A stretch of 64,000 nucleotides of DNA from Limimaricola sp027213785 (GCF_050847355.1 NZ_CP193759.1:248001-312000), one strand, 5' to 3'. Counted from the stretch's first letter, positions 8,849 through 18,889 are shown. The notes: generated by a model from the letters alone, not told the origin. Numbers and translations: made by a program.

Positions 8849-8865
8849 TAGGTGAATGCAGCTCA
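8849..8865. promoter_or_regulatory. Putative LysR operator in the divergent lysR/FAD-oxidoreductase gap
   Basis: TAGGTGAATGCAGCTCA lies 28 bases before the LysR start and about 80 bases before the FAD oxidoreductase start. Its core AGGTGAATGCAGCTCA differs at two positions from the perfect repeat at 7907-7922. The placement fits autoregulation and activation of the rightward pair. Confidence 0.5.
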
Positions 8866-8945
8866 TGCCAAAGCGAGTTTTTCGCGCGTTGAGCGGATGA
8901 AGCTTGGAGCGCAGTCTGCGGCCATCATTCCGAGCGAGACCCGAC

Positions 8946-10283
8946 ATGACCGCAGCCGCCCGATCCATCCATCGCCGCCCGCCCCCCGACACGCCCTCGG
9001 GCTGGGTGTCGCGCGCCGAAATCATGCAAATGGGCACCGCCGAGACGCCCGATGGCGTCGACTGGGCGGTGATCGGCGCCGGCTTCACCGGCCTCGCCGC
9101 CGCGCGGCGTCTGGCCGAGCTGAACCCCGGCGCGCAAATCGCGCTGATCGACGCCAAGCCGGTCGGCTGGGGCAGCTCGGGCCGCAATGCGGGCTTCGTG
9201 ATCGACCTGCCGCACAAGTTCGACCTCGAACATGACGACCCCGAGCGCCTGCGCCGCGTGGTCCGGCTCAACACCGCCGCGCGCGACGATCTCGACCGTC
9301 TGGTGCGCGACCACGGCATCGACTGCGACTGGTCGCCGGCGGGCAAGCTGCAGGCCGCGATCGGCGCGAGCGGCAGCGCCAACATGGCGGTCTTCGCTCG
9401 CGCGCTCGACAGCATCGAGCAGGGCTACGAGATGCTCGACCGCGCGCAGGTCGCCGCGATTACCGGCACGGCGCATTACGCGGGCGCGATCTTCACGCCG
9501 GGCTGCATGCTGATGAACCCGGTGCGGCTGGTGCGCGGTCTGGCCAGCGCTCTTCCCGGCAACGTGGCGCTACTCGACGCCACCCCGGTGACCCGGATCG
9601 AACGGCGGGGCGGCTTCGCGCTCCACCTCGCGCGCCCCGAGGGGGCGAGGGTGCTGAAGGCGGGCCGCATCGTCGCGGCGATGAACGCCTTCACACCCGA
9701 GTTTGGCTGGCTTCGTAACCGGGTGGTGCCGGTGGCGACCTTCGCCTCTCTGACCCGGCCGCTCTCCGACGCCGAGCTTGCCAACTATGGCGGCAGGCTC
9801 GACTGGGGGCTGACCCCGGCCGATCCGGGCGGCACCACGCTCAGGATGACCCGCGACCGGCGGCTTCTGGTGCGCAACCAGTACGACTATCTCGGCGATT
9901 ACGGCGCCAGCCCCCGCGCGCTCGACAAGGTCCGGCGCAGCCATCGCCTCGCGCTGGCGCGGCGGTTTCCGGCGCTGGCCGAGATCCCGTTCGAGAGCAC
10001 CTGGGGCGGGGTCTGCGCGCTCACCCGCAACCATGTCAGCTATTTCGGTGAGATGGAGCCCGGCGTCTGGGGCTCGTCCTGCCACAACGGCGTCGGCGTG
10101 GCGCGCGGCACGATCTCGGGACGGCTGCTGGCCGAGGCGGCGCATGGGCAGGACAGCGACCTGCTGTCGGACATGATCGCGGTCTCGGACATGCCGGTTC
10201 GCAACCCGCCGCGCCCCTTCGTGGGCTACGGCGTCAAGGCGCGGCTGAGACTCGCCGCGTGGGAAGCACGAAAGGAGATCTGA
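8946..10283 (+). CDS. FAD-dependent amine oxidoreductase (DAO/PuuB-like)
   Basis: A 445-residue flavoenzyme of the D-amino-acid/gamma-glutamylputrescine oxidase type. The dinucleotide fold is VIGAGFTGLAAARRLAELNP and the family mark GWGSSGRNAGF follows about 20 residues later; the C-terminal FAD contact reads WGSSCHNGVGVARGTISGRL. No signal peptide, so cytoplasmic. ATG 8946 is preferred over an upstream TTG. It is two bases ahead of the ferredoxin reductase start. Given the betaine-type locus it may demethylate or oxidise a secondary or tertiary amine released by the Rieske enzyme, but that is inference. Confidence 0.88.
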   Translation: MTAAARSIHRRPPPDTPSGWVSRAEIMQMGTAETPDGVDWAVIGAGFTGLAAARRLAELNPGAQIALIDAKPVGWGSSGRNAGFVIDLPHKFDLEHDDPERLRRVVRLNTAARDDLDRLVRDHGIDCDWSPAGKLQAAIGASGSANMAVFARALDSIEQGYEMLDRAQVAAITGTAHYAGAIFTPGCMLMNPVRLVRGLASALPGNVALLDATPVTRIERRGGFALHLARPEGARVLKAGRIVAAMNAFTPEFGWLRNRVVPVATFASLTRPLSDAELANYGGRLDWGLTPADPGGTTLRMTRDRRLLVRNQYDYLGDYGASPRALDKVRRSHRLALARRFPALAEIPFESTWGGVCALTRNHVSYFGEMEPGVWGSSCHNGVGVARGTISGRLLAEAAHGQDSDLLSDMIAVSDMPVRNPPRPFVGYGVKARLRLAAWEARKEI

Positions 10284-10285
10284 GG

Positions 10286-11227
10286 ATGACTTTGTTTGCC
10301 AAGCTGGTCGCGAAGACCGACCTTTCCGCGGAGATCTCGTCCTTCCGCTTTGCCCCTCTTTCAGGCCGGTTTTCTGGCCTTGAGCCCGGCGCGCATATCG
10401 ACGTCCCACTGGGGCCGGATCTGGTGCGGCAGTATTCGCTGTGCGACTGGGACGGGGGCGGCGACTGGCTTGAGGTCGCAGTCAAACGCGAGGCTGCGGG
10501 ACGAGGCGGTTCGCTGGCGATGCATGCGCTGGAGATCGGCGACATGGTGCCGCTCGGCAAACCGCGCAACCATTTCGCCCTTCAGGACCGCGTGGCTCAC
10601 GCGACGCTGATCGCGGGTGGCATCGGCGCGACGCCGATCCTTGCCATGGCGCGAGAACTGGCGAAACGGGGCGCCGATCTGCGCGTCGTCTATCTGGTGC
10701 GCAGCCGGGCCGATGCCGCGCTGCATGACCGTTTCGCAGCCTTGAACCTCGGCGACCGCTACCGGCTGCATTGCGACGATGCGGAGGGGCTGTGCGACAT
10801 CCCGGCCCTGATGCGCGCCGTGCCGCCCGGAGGCGACGTCTATTGCTGCGGCCCCGAGCCAATGCTGAACGCGGTATTGGCTGCCGAGGGCAAACTGCGC
10901 GGGGGCAAGGTCCGGTTCGAACGTTTCGCCGCGACGAGCGATGCGAACGCCGCACCGAAAGCCGGGTTTGAGATCGAACTCGCCTCCTGCGGCACCGTGC
11001 TGCCCGTGGGTGCCGACCAATCGATCCTGGGCGTGCTGCGCGACCACGGCCTGCCGATCGAGTTCGGCTGCGCCGAGGGGCTGTGCGGCGCCTGCATGAC
11101 CGACGTGATCGAGGGTGAGATCGATCACCGCGACGGGGTCCTCACCCCCGAGGAGCAGGCCGGCAACGCCTTCATGTGCATCTGCGTGTCGCGGGCGAAA
11201 TCGGCACGATTGGTCTTGGACCTGTAG
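10286..11227 (+). CDS. Ferredoxin reductase of the VanB/CntB/GbcB type
   Basis: A 313-residue electron-transfer protein feeding a Rieske oxygenase from NADH. Domain order is flavin domain (RQYSL, 48-52), nucleotide domain (GGIGATP, 111-117; CCGPEPML, 187-194), then a C-terminal plant-type 2Fe-2S ferredoxin with C262, C267, C270 and C300 (pattern CX4CX2C). The start at 10286 has AAAGGAG upstream and lies two bases after the FAD gene. The two-gene rightward operon is divergent from lysR. The oxygenase partner is most likely the leftward Rieske gene 2.5 kb away under the same regulator. Confidence 0.93.
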   Translation: MTLFAKLVAKTDLSAEISSFRFAPLSGRFSGLEPGAHIDVPLGPDLVRQYSLCDWDGGGDWLEVAVKREAAGRGGSLAMHALEIGDMVPLGKPRNHFALQDRVAHATLIAGGIGATPILAMARELAKRGADLRVVYLVRSRADAALHDRFAALNLGDRYRLHCDDAEGLCDIPALMRAVPPGGDVYCCGPEPMLNAVLAAEGKLRGGKVRFERFAATSDANAAPKAGFEIELASCGTVLPVGADQSILGVLRDHGLPIEFGCAEGLCGACMTDVIEGEIDHRDGVLTPEEQAGNAFMCICVSRAKSARLVLDL

Positions 11228-11332
11228 GACAGTCTCACGTGTACTATACGAGACCAAAGCAGGAGCATTCATATGGCTCGGCTTGTTAGTGGAATGGTGC
11301 GATCGAGTAGATGATAGGGCAGCGGCGCGACT

Positions 11333-11340
11333 CTTTCTTC
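11333..11340. repeat. Target-site duplication, left copy (CTTTCTTC)
   Basis: The eight bases CTTTCTTC directly abut the left end of the IS256-family element and recur at 12703-12710 directly abutting the right end. An 8-bp duplication is usual for this family, so the insertion looks fairly recent. Confidence 0.8.
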
Positions 11341-12702
11341 GATCGTGTCCCACGACGTGGTGTAGCTCTTGGCTGGCCTGACTGGTGTCGGCGGGCCGAG
11401 CTGATCAGTCCGTCTGCGCGGCAGGCAGGCTGACGATGGGATCGTCGCAGACTGGCGCGAGCGTTTCCAGCGTCATGTAGCGGGAGCGCTGCACGGCCCA
11501 TTCCTCGGTCTGCTCCATCAGGATCGCTCCCACCAGGCGACGGATGGCGGCCTCATTGGGGAAGATGCCGACGACATCGGTGCGCCGTTTGATTTCCCCG
11601 TTCAATCGCTCAATCGGATTCGTGGAGTGCAACTTTGCCCGGTGCTGCTGAGGAAAGGTCATGTAGGCAAGGACATCCTCTTCGGCCCCGTCCATGAGGG
11701 TGGCGAGCTTCGGCAGCTTGCCCCGCATCTGGTCGGCCACGAGGCGCCATTGCGTTCTGGCCGCGCTGTGGTCGGGCTGGGCAAAGGCCGTGGCGATGAA
11801 GGCCGAGACCACGCGCCGGCTGCTCTTGCCGGCATGGGCCAAGGCGTTTCGCTGGAAATGTACACGGCACCGTTGCCAGGTCGTGGACAGCACACGAGCC
11901 GTAGCGGCCTTGATGCCTTCGTGGGCATCGCTGACCACCAGCTTCACGCCGGACATCCCTCGGCGCACGAGATCGCGCAGAAAATCGGTCCAGAACGTCT
12001 CCGCCTCGGAGGGCCCGATGGCCATGCCAAGCACCTCGCGACGGCCATCGGTGTTCACACCCACGGCGATGGTGACGGCGACGGACACGATGCGGCCGCC
12101 TTGGCGGACTTTCAGGTAGGTGGCGTCGATCCAGAGATAGGGCCACTCGCCCTCGATCGGTCGAGTCAGGAAAGCATCGACCCGCTCGTCGATCTCCTCG
12201 CACAGCCGACTGACCTGGCTCTTCGAGATGCCGGTGCCGCCCATGGCCTGCACGAGATCGTCCATGGCGCGCGTCGAGACGCCATGCACATAGGCTTCCT
12301 GAATGACCGCCGTCAGCGCCTTCTCCACGGCTCGCCGGGGCTCGAGAAACGAGGGGAAGTAGCTTCCCGTCCGCAGCTTGGGAATGCGCAGCTCCACGTT
12401 CCCGGCCCGCGTCTGCCAGTCCCGGTCACGGTAGCCGTTGCGCTGCGCCCGACGCTCAGGGCTCTTCTCGCCATAGGCGGCGCCGGTCTGGCCGCCGACC
12501 TCGAGCTCCATCAGGCGCTCGGCGGCAAAGCCGATCATCTCGCGTAGAAGATCCGCATCACCGCTCTTCTCGACGAGCTCTCTCAGGTCCATCATGGGTT
12601 TGGTCATCGGGGGCATCCCTCGGTTCAGGTTGGCTTTCGCAACCCGACCCTACCGAGAAACCCGATGGCCGCCTCAGCTACACCACGCCCAGGGACATGA
12701 CC
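11341..12702 (-). mobile_element. Complete IS256-family insertion sequence
   Basis: A 1362-base element bounded by imperfect 27-base inverted repeats: the left end starts GATCGTGTCCCACGACGTGG (11341-11367) and the right end, read inward, starts GGTCATGTCCCTGGGCGTGG (12676-12702); both continue TGTAGCT. An 8-bp duplication flanks it. It carries one leftward transposase. It landed about 113 bases past the ferredoxin reductase stop and does not break that gene. Confidence 0.85.
11405..12616 (-). CDS. IS256-family transposase (mutator type)
   Basis: A 403-residue DDE transposase. The catalytic acids are D164 in LWIDATYLKV, D230 in LVVSDAHEGIKAA and E336 in NPIERLNGEIKRR; the family CxVHF motif is at 250-254. 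The N-terminal part (MDLRELVEKSGDADLLREMI) and GYRDRDWQTRAG are typical. The frame is intact and full length, so the element may be active. It moves the 1.36-kb unit around it. Confidence 0.95.
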   Translation of the reverse strand: MPPMTKPMMDLRELVEKSGDADLLREMIGFAAERLMELEVGGQTGAAYGEKSPERRAQRNGYRDRDWQTRAGNVELRIPKLRTGSYFPSFLEPRRAVEKALTAVIQEAYVHGVSTRAMDDLVQAMGGTGISKSQVSRLCEEIDERVDAFLTRPIEGEWPYLWIDATYLKVRQGGRIVSVAVTIAVGVNTDGRREVLGMAIGPSEAETFWTDFLRDLVRRGMSGVKLVVSDAHEGIKAATARVLSTTWQRCRVHFQRNALAHAGKSSRRVVSAFIATAFAQPDHSAARTQWRLVADQMRGKLPKLATLMDGAEEDVLAYMTFPQQHRAKLHSTNPIERLNGEIKRRTDVVGIFPNEAAIRRLVGAILMEQTEEWAVQRSRYMTLETLAPVCDDPIVSLPAAQTD

Positions 12703-12710
12703 CTTTCTTC
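12703..12710. repeat. Target-site duplication, right copy (CTTTCTTC)
   Basis: Identical to 11333-11340; see the IS256 element. Confidence 0.8.
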
Positions 12711-12830
12711 GAACCCACCCCCTGTCAATTCAGCCAGCTTCAACCGGTGTAGCGGTTCATAAGCCTAATGGGCGCTCCAACGCTTTCTCTGGTATTCAGT
12801 GCCTCGAACCACCGCGCCCTAAGGTCATCT

Positions 12831-12865
12831 CTCATGTCCGATAATCTTCCATTATCGGACATGAG
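12831..12865. repeat. Perfect 15-bp inverted repeat beside the integrase, possible recombination core site
   Basis: Arms CTCATGTCCGATAAT and ATTATCGGACATGAG flank CTTCC without a mismatch, ending 18 bases before the integrase start. Read as 11- to 13-base arms with a 7- to 9-base centre, it has the layout of a tyrosine recombinase crossover site. It could instead be an operator for the integrase gene. Confidence 0.5.
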
Positions 12866-12883
12866 CGTGCTACGCCCGTCGGC

Positions 12884-13920
12884 ATGCCGGACACGCCCGA
12901 ATTCCCCGCCCAAATCGCCCTGCCCGACCACGTCGCGGGCTCCGGCCGGCTCGACCGCCTCGTCGACACCGCCCGCGGCTACGCCGACCACGCCGTCGCC
13001 GAGAACACCCGACGGGCCTACGCGCGCGATTGGACCGCCTTCGCCCGCTGGTGCCGGATGAAGGGTGCCGACCCTCTGCCGCCCTCTCCCGAGTTGGTCG
13101 GGCTCTACGTCACCGATCTCGCGGCACCGTCGGGCAAGACACGCGCGCTCTCGGTGACCTCGATCGAGCGGCGGCTGGCCGGTCTCAGCTGGGGCTACGC
13201 GCAGCGCGGGATGCGGCTCGACCGCCGCGACCGGCACATCGCCTCGGTCCTCGCCGGCATCCGCCGCCGCCACGCCCGGCCGCCGGTGCAGAAAGTCGCG
13301 ATCGGGCCGGATGATCTGCGCGCCATGCTGGCCACCCTCGGCCATGACCTGCGCGGCTTGCGCGACCGGGCGATGCTGCTGGTGGGCTTCGCGGGGGCGC
13401 TGCGACGCTCGGAACTGGTCGGACTCGACCATGGCAAGGCTGACACCCTCGACGGCAGCGGCTGGGTCGAGATCCTCGACGCCGGCGCACTCGTCACGCT
13501 GCGCGGCAAGACCGGCTGGCGCGCGCCGTCGAGATCGCCCGCGGCTCCAGCGAGGCCACCTGCCCGGCGCAGGCGCTGGAGCGCTGGCTGGGCTTCGCGA
13601 AGATCGAGGTCGGCCCGCTGTTCACAGCCGTCAGCCGCAAGGGCAGTCGCGCGCTTGAGAGTCGCCTGAACGACCGCCACGTGGCGCGGCTGGTGCAGCG
13701 CACGGCGCTCGCGGCCGGGCTGCGACCCGAACTGCCTGAGGCCGAACGCCGGACGCTGTTCGCCGGGCATTCGCTGCGGGCCGGGCTCGCCTCTTCGGCC
13801 GAGATCGACGAGCGCCACGTACAGAAGCAGCTCGGCCATGCCTCGGCCGAAATGACCCGTCGATATCAGCGGAATCGGGATCGGTTCCGGGTGAACCTCA
13901 CTAAGGCTGCGGGTTTATAG
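12884..13920 (+). pseudogene. Tyrosine recombinase/integrase, frameshifted
   Basis: A site-specific recombinase of about 345 residues split over two frames. The first part has the SAM-like DNA-binding domain (ENTRRAYARDWTAFARWCRM) and the first catalytic Arg in GFAGALRRSELVGL, then LRGKTGW. The second frame continues AVEIARGSSEATCPAQALER and holds HSLR, LGHAS and the nucleophile Tyr in TRRYQRN. The break is in a CGCGCGCC run (13520-13527): removing one CG dinucleotide restores WRAVEI. All catalytic residues are kept, so the lesion looks young. No convincing ribosome site precedes the ATG. It lies beside a perfect palindrome and between IS elements. Confidence 0.82.
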
Positions 13921-14194
13921 GATCCAGATGCCTTTAGGCGCCCTGTCTCCAGAAACCTTCAACAACTTCCATAGTTCTGAATGGGGTTACTGGAGGGCGC
14001 CGCTCCTGCCGACCTTCAAGCAATGCCACTCCTCCACAAACGGCCGTGTTGGTGTTGTGTCGTGGAGTGCACCGTCCATAGGAGATGGCCGTTTGGTCTG
14101 AGGCCACTTTTGCCCCCCGTCAGCGCCTCTGGGACATCTGGGCTGATTTTGTAACGGAGGGTTTCTGGCTCATCGTAACCACCGAGGAGTGGAG
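13921..14194. other. Mobile-patch spacer with paired inverted repeats
   Basis: No gene is visible. It contains GGCGCCCT (13937-13944) facing AGGGCGCC (13994-14001) and CAAACGGCC (14037-14045) facing GGCCGTTTG (14087-14095). These may be leftover element ends next to the IS3 remnant; I cannot name the element. Confidence 0.35.
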
Positions 14195-14632
14195 ATGAGA
14201 CAGAAACCCGGAACAGCCAGACCGAGGGCGGACTCGCTGGTGAAGGGCATCCGTCGGCGCACGCGGAAGCACCATTCAGCCGAGGAGAAGATCCGCATCG
14301 TCCTGGATGGGCTGCGTGGCGAGGACAGTATTGCCGAGCTCTGCCGGCGCGAGGGGATCGCCACGAGCCTCTATTACAGTTGGTCGAAGGGGTTTCTCGA
14401 GGCCGGCAAGAAGCGGCTCGCGGGCGACACGGCCCGCCAGGCCACCAGCCCCAAGGTCAGGGAGCTGCGGCCCGAGGCCTCGGCGCTGAAGGAGGCGGTG
14501 GCGACGGCAATTCCTCACGCTCAAGGGCCGGATACGAAAAACACCCGTTCAGCTTTCGGAATGCCTCTTAGCCACGGCCCGCATCGACATCGAGGCTGCG
14601 GCCGTTTTAACTCCTATTTTCGCATACAGTAG
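14195..14632 (+). pseudogene. IS3-family orfA remnant
   Basis: The first 105 or so residues match the helix-turn-helix OrfA of IS3-group elements (HHSAEEKIRIVLDGLRGEDS, IAELCRREGIATSLYYSWSK, FLEAGKKRLAGDTA). After SALKE the usual leucine-zipper end is lost and the frame runs into unrelated sequence; no orfB with the DDE domain follows. It is therefore a dead fragment. Confidence 0.8.
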
Positions 14633-14650
14633 CGCGGAACGACCGCGAAT

Positions 14651-15277
14651 TCAGCCGCGCCAGGTCCGGATCGGCCCCGAGTCGATATGGGTGAAGTCCG
14701 AGCCGTGGTAGCGCCCCACGCCACCGACCTGCAGCCATTCGGCGATGTTCGCCACCTCTTCCGTCGGAATGCCGGCGAACTGGATGTCTGCGGCCCGCCG
14801 CTTCATGTGATAGCTGTTGGAGGAGGCGCCGCCCCCCCGGCTTTGCAAAAGCCGCGTGGTCTGCGGCGTGCGGAAACCCGACAGCAGGGTGATCTGGCCC
14901 GAATGCCCCTGCCGCCGCACCGCATCCGAGAGCGCCGCCAGGCCCCAGTAGATCCTCGGGTCGATGCTCGGGGCCTCCCCGTCGCGCCAGTCCCGGAACA
15001 GCCAGTCCAGCCGGCGCAGGGCGCGCCGATCGGTGCGGCCGTTCTTCATGAACCGCAGGGCCGTCCGCTCCCCGGTATGCGCATTCGTGATGTCGAGGTA
15101 ACTGTCCCCCTTGGGAAACACGAAATCCAGCCGGGAGCCGGAACGCGTGGGCGGGGGGAGCTTCTCGTAGCCGCGGGCGGCACAGCCTGACAGGAGCGGC
15201 GTGGCAAGGCCCGCCCCAAGAGCGCAGACAAGCTTGCGCCGTGTGACGCGGCCCGCGGGCGGGCTTACTGTGTGCAT
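14651..15277 (-). CDS. DUF882/YcbK-family murein endopeptidase, exported
   Basis: A 208-residue protein related to the zinc-dependent M15-like peptidase MepK, which cuts crosslinks in peptidoglycan. The N-terminus has a twin-arginine-like VTRRKLVCALGAGLATPLLSG ending at a lipobox Cys (LSGC), so it is probably anchored outside the inner membrane. Zinc ligands are seen in YHMKRRAADI (His and Asp) and in FTHIDSG (His). The fold mark LLSGFRTPQTT is present. It is a single gene pointing back into the IS-rich patch. Confidence 0.88.
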   Translation of the reverse strand: MHTVSPPAGRVTRRKLVCALGAGLATPLLSGCAARGYEKLPPPTRSGSRLDFVFPKGDSYLDITNAHTGERTALRFMKNGRTDRRALRRLDWLFRDWRDGEAPSIDPRIYWGLAALSDAVRRQGHSGQITLLSGFRTPQTTRLLQSRGGGASSNSYHMKRRAADIQFAGIPTEEVANIAEWLQVGGVGRYHGSDFTHIDSGPIRTWRG

Positions 15278-15859
15278 GGTTCCTCATCACTGCTCGGCCC
15301 CGTTTCCCGGGGTCTCGAAGGCGACGCTGTCGAGAGCGCCTCCCATATGCGAAGCATGCGACAGGCCATGACGCCGAGCAAGACCGATTTGGGGAAGTCG
15401 GGCCGAGACGATGCCGGATCGCAGCGGCGGCCGCGTCACCGGGGCGGGACATCGCCCGGCCACTTCGTCGTTCGAGCGGGTGGCCTGTCGGGTCGGCGAA
15501 GTTTTTTTGCGGACCCGGCGCCGGAGAAACCGTTCGTGACGGCGCTATCCCCTGGCCTTGAAGGCGCGGAAGCAAGGCCCCCGACAGCGTGGCCCCATTC
15601 AACTGATCCGCGAAATATCAGCCCGACCGGCCGCTTGTCCGATCATGTCATCCTGCGTTGTCAACGAAATTTACTATGCTTGCATAGGTGAGTAAAATCT
15701 TTGACTAAATCCTGCGACTTCTCTCCAGGTTGTGTGACTTCTCACGGGAAATCCGTAATCCAGAGGTCGAGGAGATGTGCGCTGGGACGTTTTGGCCAAT
15801 CAGCCAGCCGGTCTTGGAGGAGACCCGCAGCGCACCCGAACCGGAGGAAAAAGCTCGTG
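15278..15859. promoter_or_regulatory. Divergent intergenic region between DUF882 and acs, with a palindrome
   Basis: No gene is supported in these 580 bases. At 15674-15687 CTATGCTTGCATAG is a perfect 14-base inverted repeat about 170 bases before acs, inside the only AT-rich stretch, and TTGTCA at 15659-15664 could be a -35 element. A strong ribosome site CGGAGGAAAA stands before acs. Confidence 0.4.
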
Positions 15860-17827
<1,968 letters not shown>

Positions 17828-17832
17828 GGCCG

Positions 17833-18522
17833 ATGGACGGCAGGAACACCCCAGCGCAAGCCCCGGCCTTCATCCTCCTCGGCCCGCCGGGGGCCGGGAA
17901 GGGCACGCAGGCGCGCAGGCTCGAGGAGCGCTTCGGCCTCGTCCAGCTGTCCACCGGCGACCTGCTGCGCGCCGCCGTGGCCGAGGGCAGCGAGGCCGGG
18001 GCCCGGGCGAGAGAGGTGATGGAAGCGGGCGGGCTCGTCTCCGACGAGATCGTCATCGCCATCCTCGACGACCGCCTCGACCGGCCCGACACGGCGCAGG
18101 GCGTCATCCTCGACGGCTTTCCGCGCACCACGGCGCAGGCCGAGGCGCTCGACGGGCTGCTGGCCCGCCGGGGGCAGTCGGTCTCGGCGGTGATCAGCCT
18201 CGAGGTCGATGACGCGGCGATGGTCGAGCGGATCTCGGGCCGCTACTCCTGCGCCACCTGCGGCGAAGGCTGGCACGACAGCTTCAAGCGCCCGGCCAGC
18301 CCCGGTGTCTGCGACGCCTGCGGCGGCACCGCCTTCAAGCGGCGCGCCGACGACACCGCCGAGACGGTGGCCTCGCGGCTCGCCGCCTACCACGCCGAGA
18401 CCGCGCCGCTGATCGACCATTACCGCGCCCGCGGCACGCTGGAGCGCGTGCCCGCGATGGGCGCGATCGACGACGTCGCCCAGGCCCTGTCGGAGATCGT
18501 CCGGCGACACGAGACGGCCTGA
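17833..18522 (+). CDS. adk: Adenylate kinase with zinc-type lid
   Basis: A 229-residue enzyme that turns AMP plus ATP into two ADP. The P-loop is LLGPPGAGKGTQARRLEERF, followed by STGDLLRAAV and LDGFPRTTAQAEAL. The lid has four cysteines (YSCATCGEGW and GVCDACGG), the metal-binding variant. It lies 5 bases after acs. Acs makes AMP, so co-expression of adk recycles it; this looks like a dedicated copy rather than the ribosomal-operon housekeeping gene, although a second copy cannot be checked here. Confidence 0.95.
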   Translation: MDGRNTPAQAPAFILLGPPGAGKGTQARRLEERFGLVQLSTGDLLRAAVAEGSEAGARAREVMEAGGLVSDEIVIAILDDRLDRPDTAQGVILDGFPRTTAQAEALDGLLARRGQSVSAVISLEVDDAAMVERISGRYSCATCGEGWHDSFKRPASPGVCDACGGTAFKRRADDTAETVASRLAAYHAETAPLIDHYRARGTLERVPAMGAIDDVAQALSEIVRRHETA

Positions 18523-18593
18523 GCGACGACCAAGACCGGCGGCCGGAGGAACGCGTGAGGGCCGCCATCCACGCAACGACGGGAGGAGCCCGC

Positions 18594-18884
18594 ATGTCGG
18601 ATCACACGACACATCATCCACCAACGACGATGACCAAGGATGACAAGGCCTACTGGTCCGCGAATGTGCGGATCATCACCATCTGCCTCGTCATCTGGGC
18701 CACCGTTTCATTCGGCTTCGGCATCATCCTGCGGCCGCTGATCAGCTGGATCGGCGTCGGCGGCACCGATCTGGGCTTCTGGTTCGCGCAGCAGGGGTCG
18801 ATCCTCGTCTTCCTGGCGCTGATCTTCTTCTATGCCTGGCGGATGAACCGGCTCGACCGGCAATACGGCGTCGAGGAGGAATAA
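18594..18884 (+). CDS. DUF4212 small subunit of a sodium/solute symporter
   Basis: A 96-residue membrane protein with two helices (around 25-47 and 60-80) and charged ends, the typical DUF4212 layout. The start follows GGGAGGAGC. The gene ends 5 bases before the large symporter subunit, a pairing seen across proteobacteria. It probably stabilises or modulates that transporter. Confidence 0.9.
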   Translation: MSDHTTHHPPTTMTKDDKAYWSANVRIITICLVIWATVSFGFGIILRPLISWIGVGGTDLGFWFAQQGSILVFLALIFFYAWRMNRLDRQYGVEEE

Positions 18885-18889
18885 GCGCC

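Noticed and set aside
13994..14095. Paired repeats considered as an integron attC site
   Set aside because: No core GTTRRRY/RYYYAAC pair in the correct places and the integrase nearby is not of the integron type.
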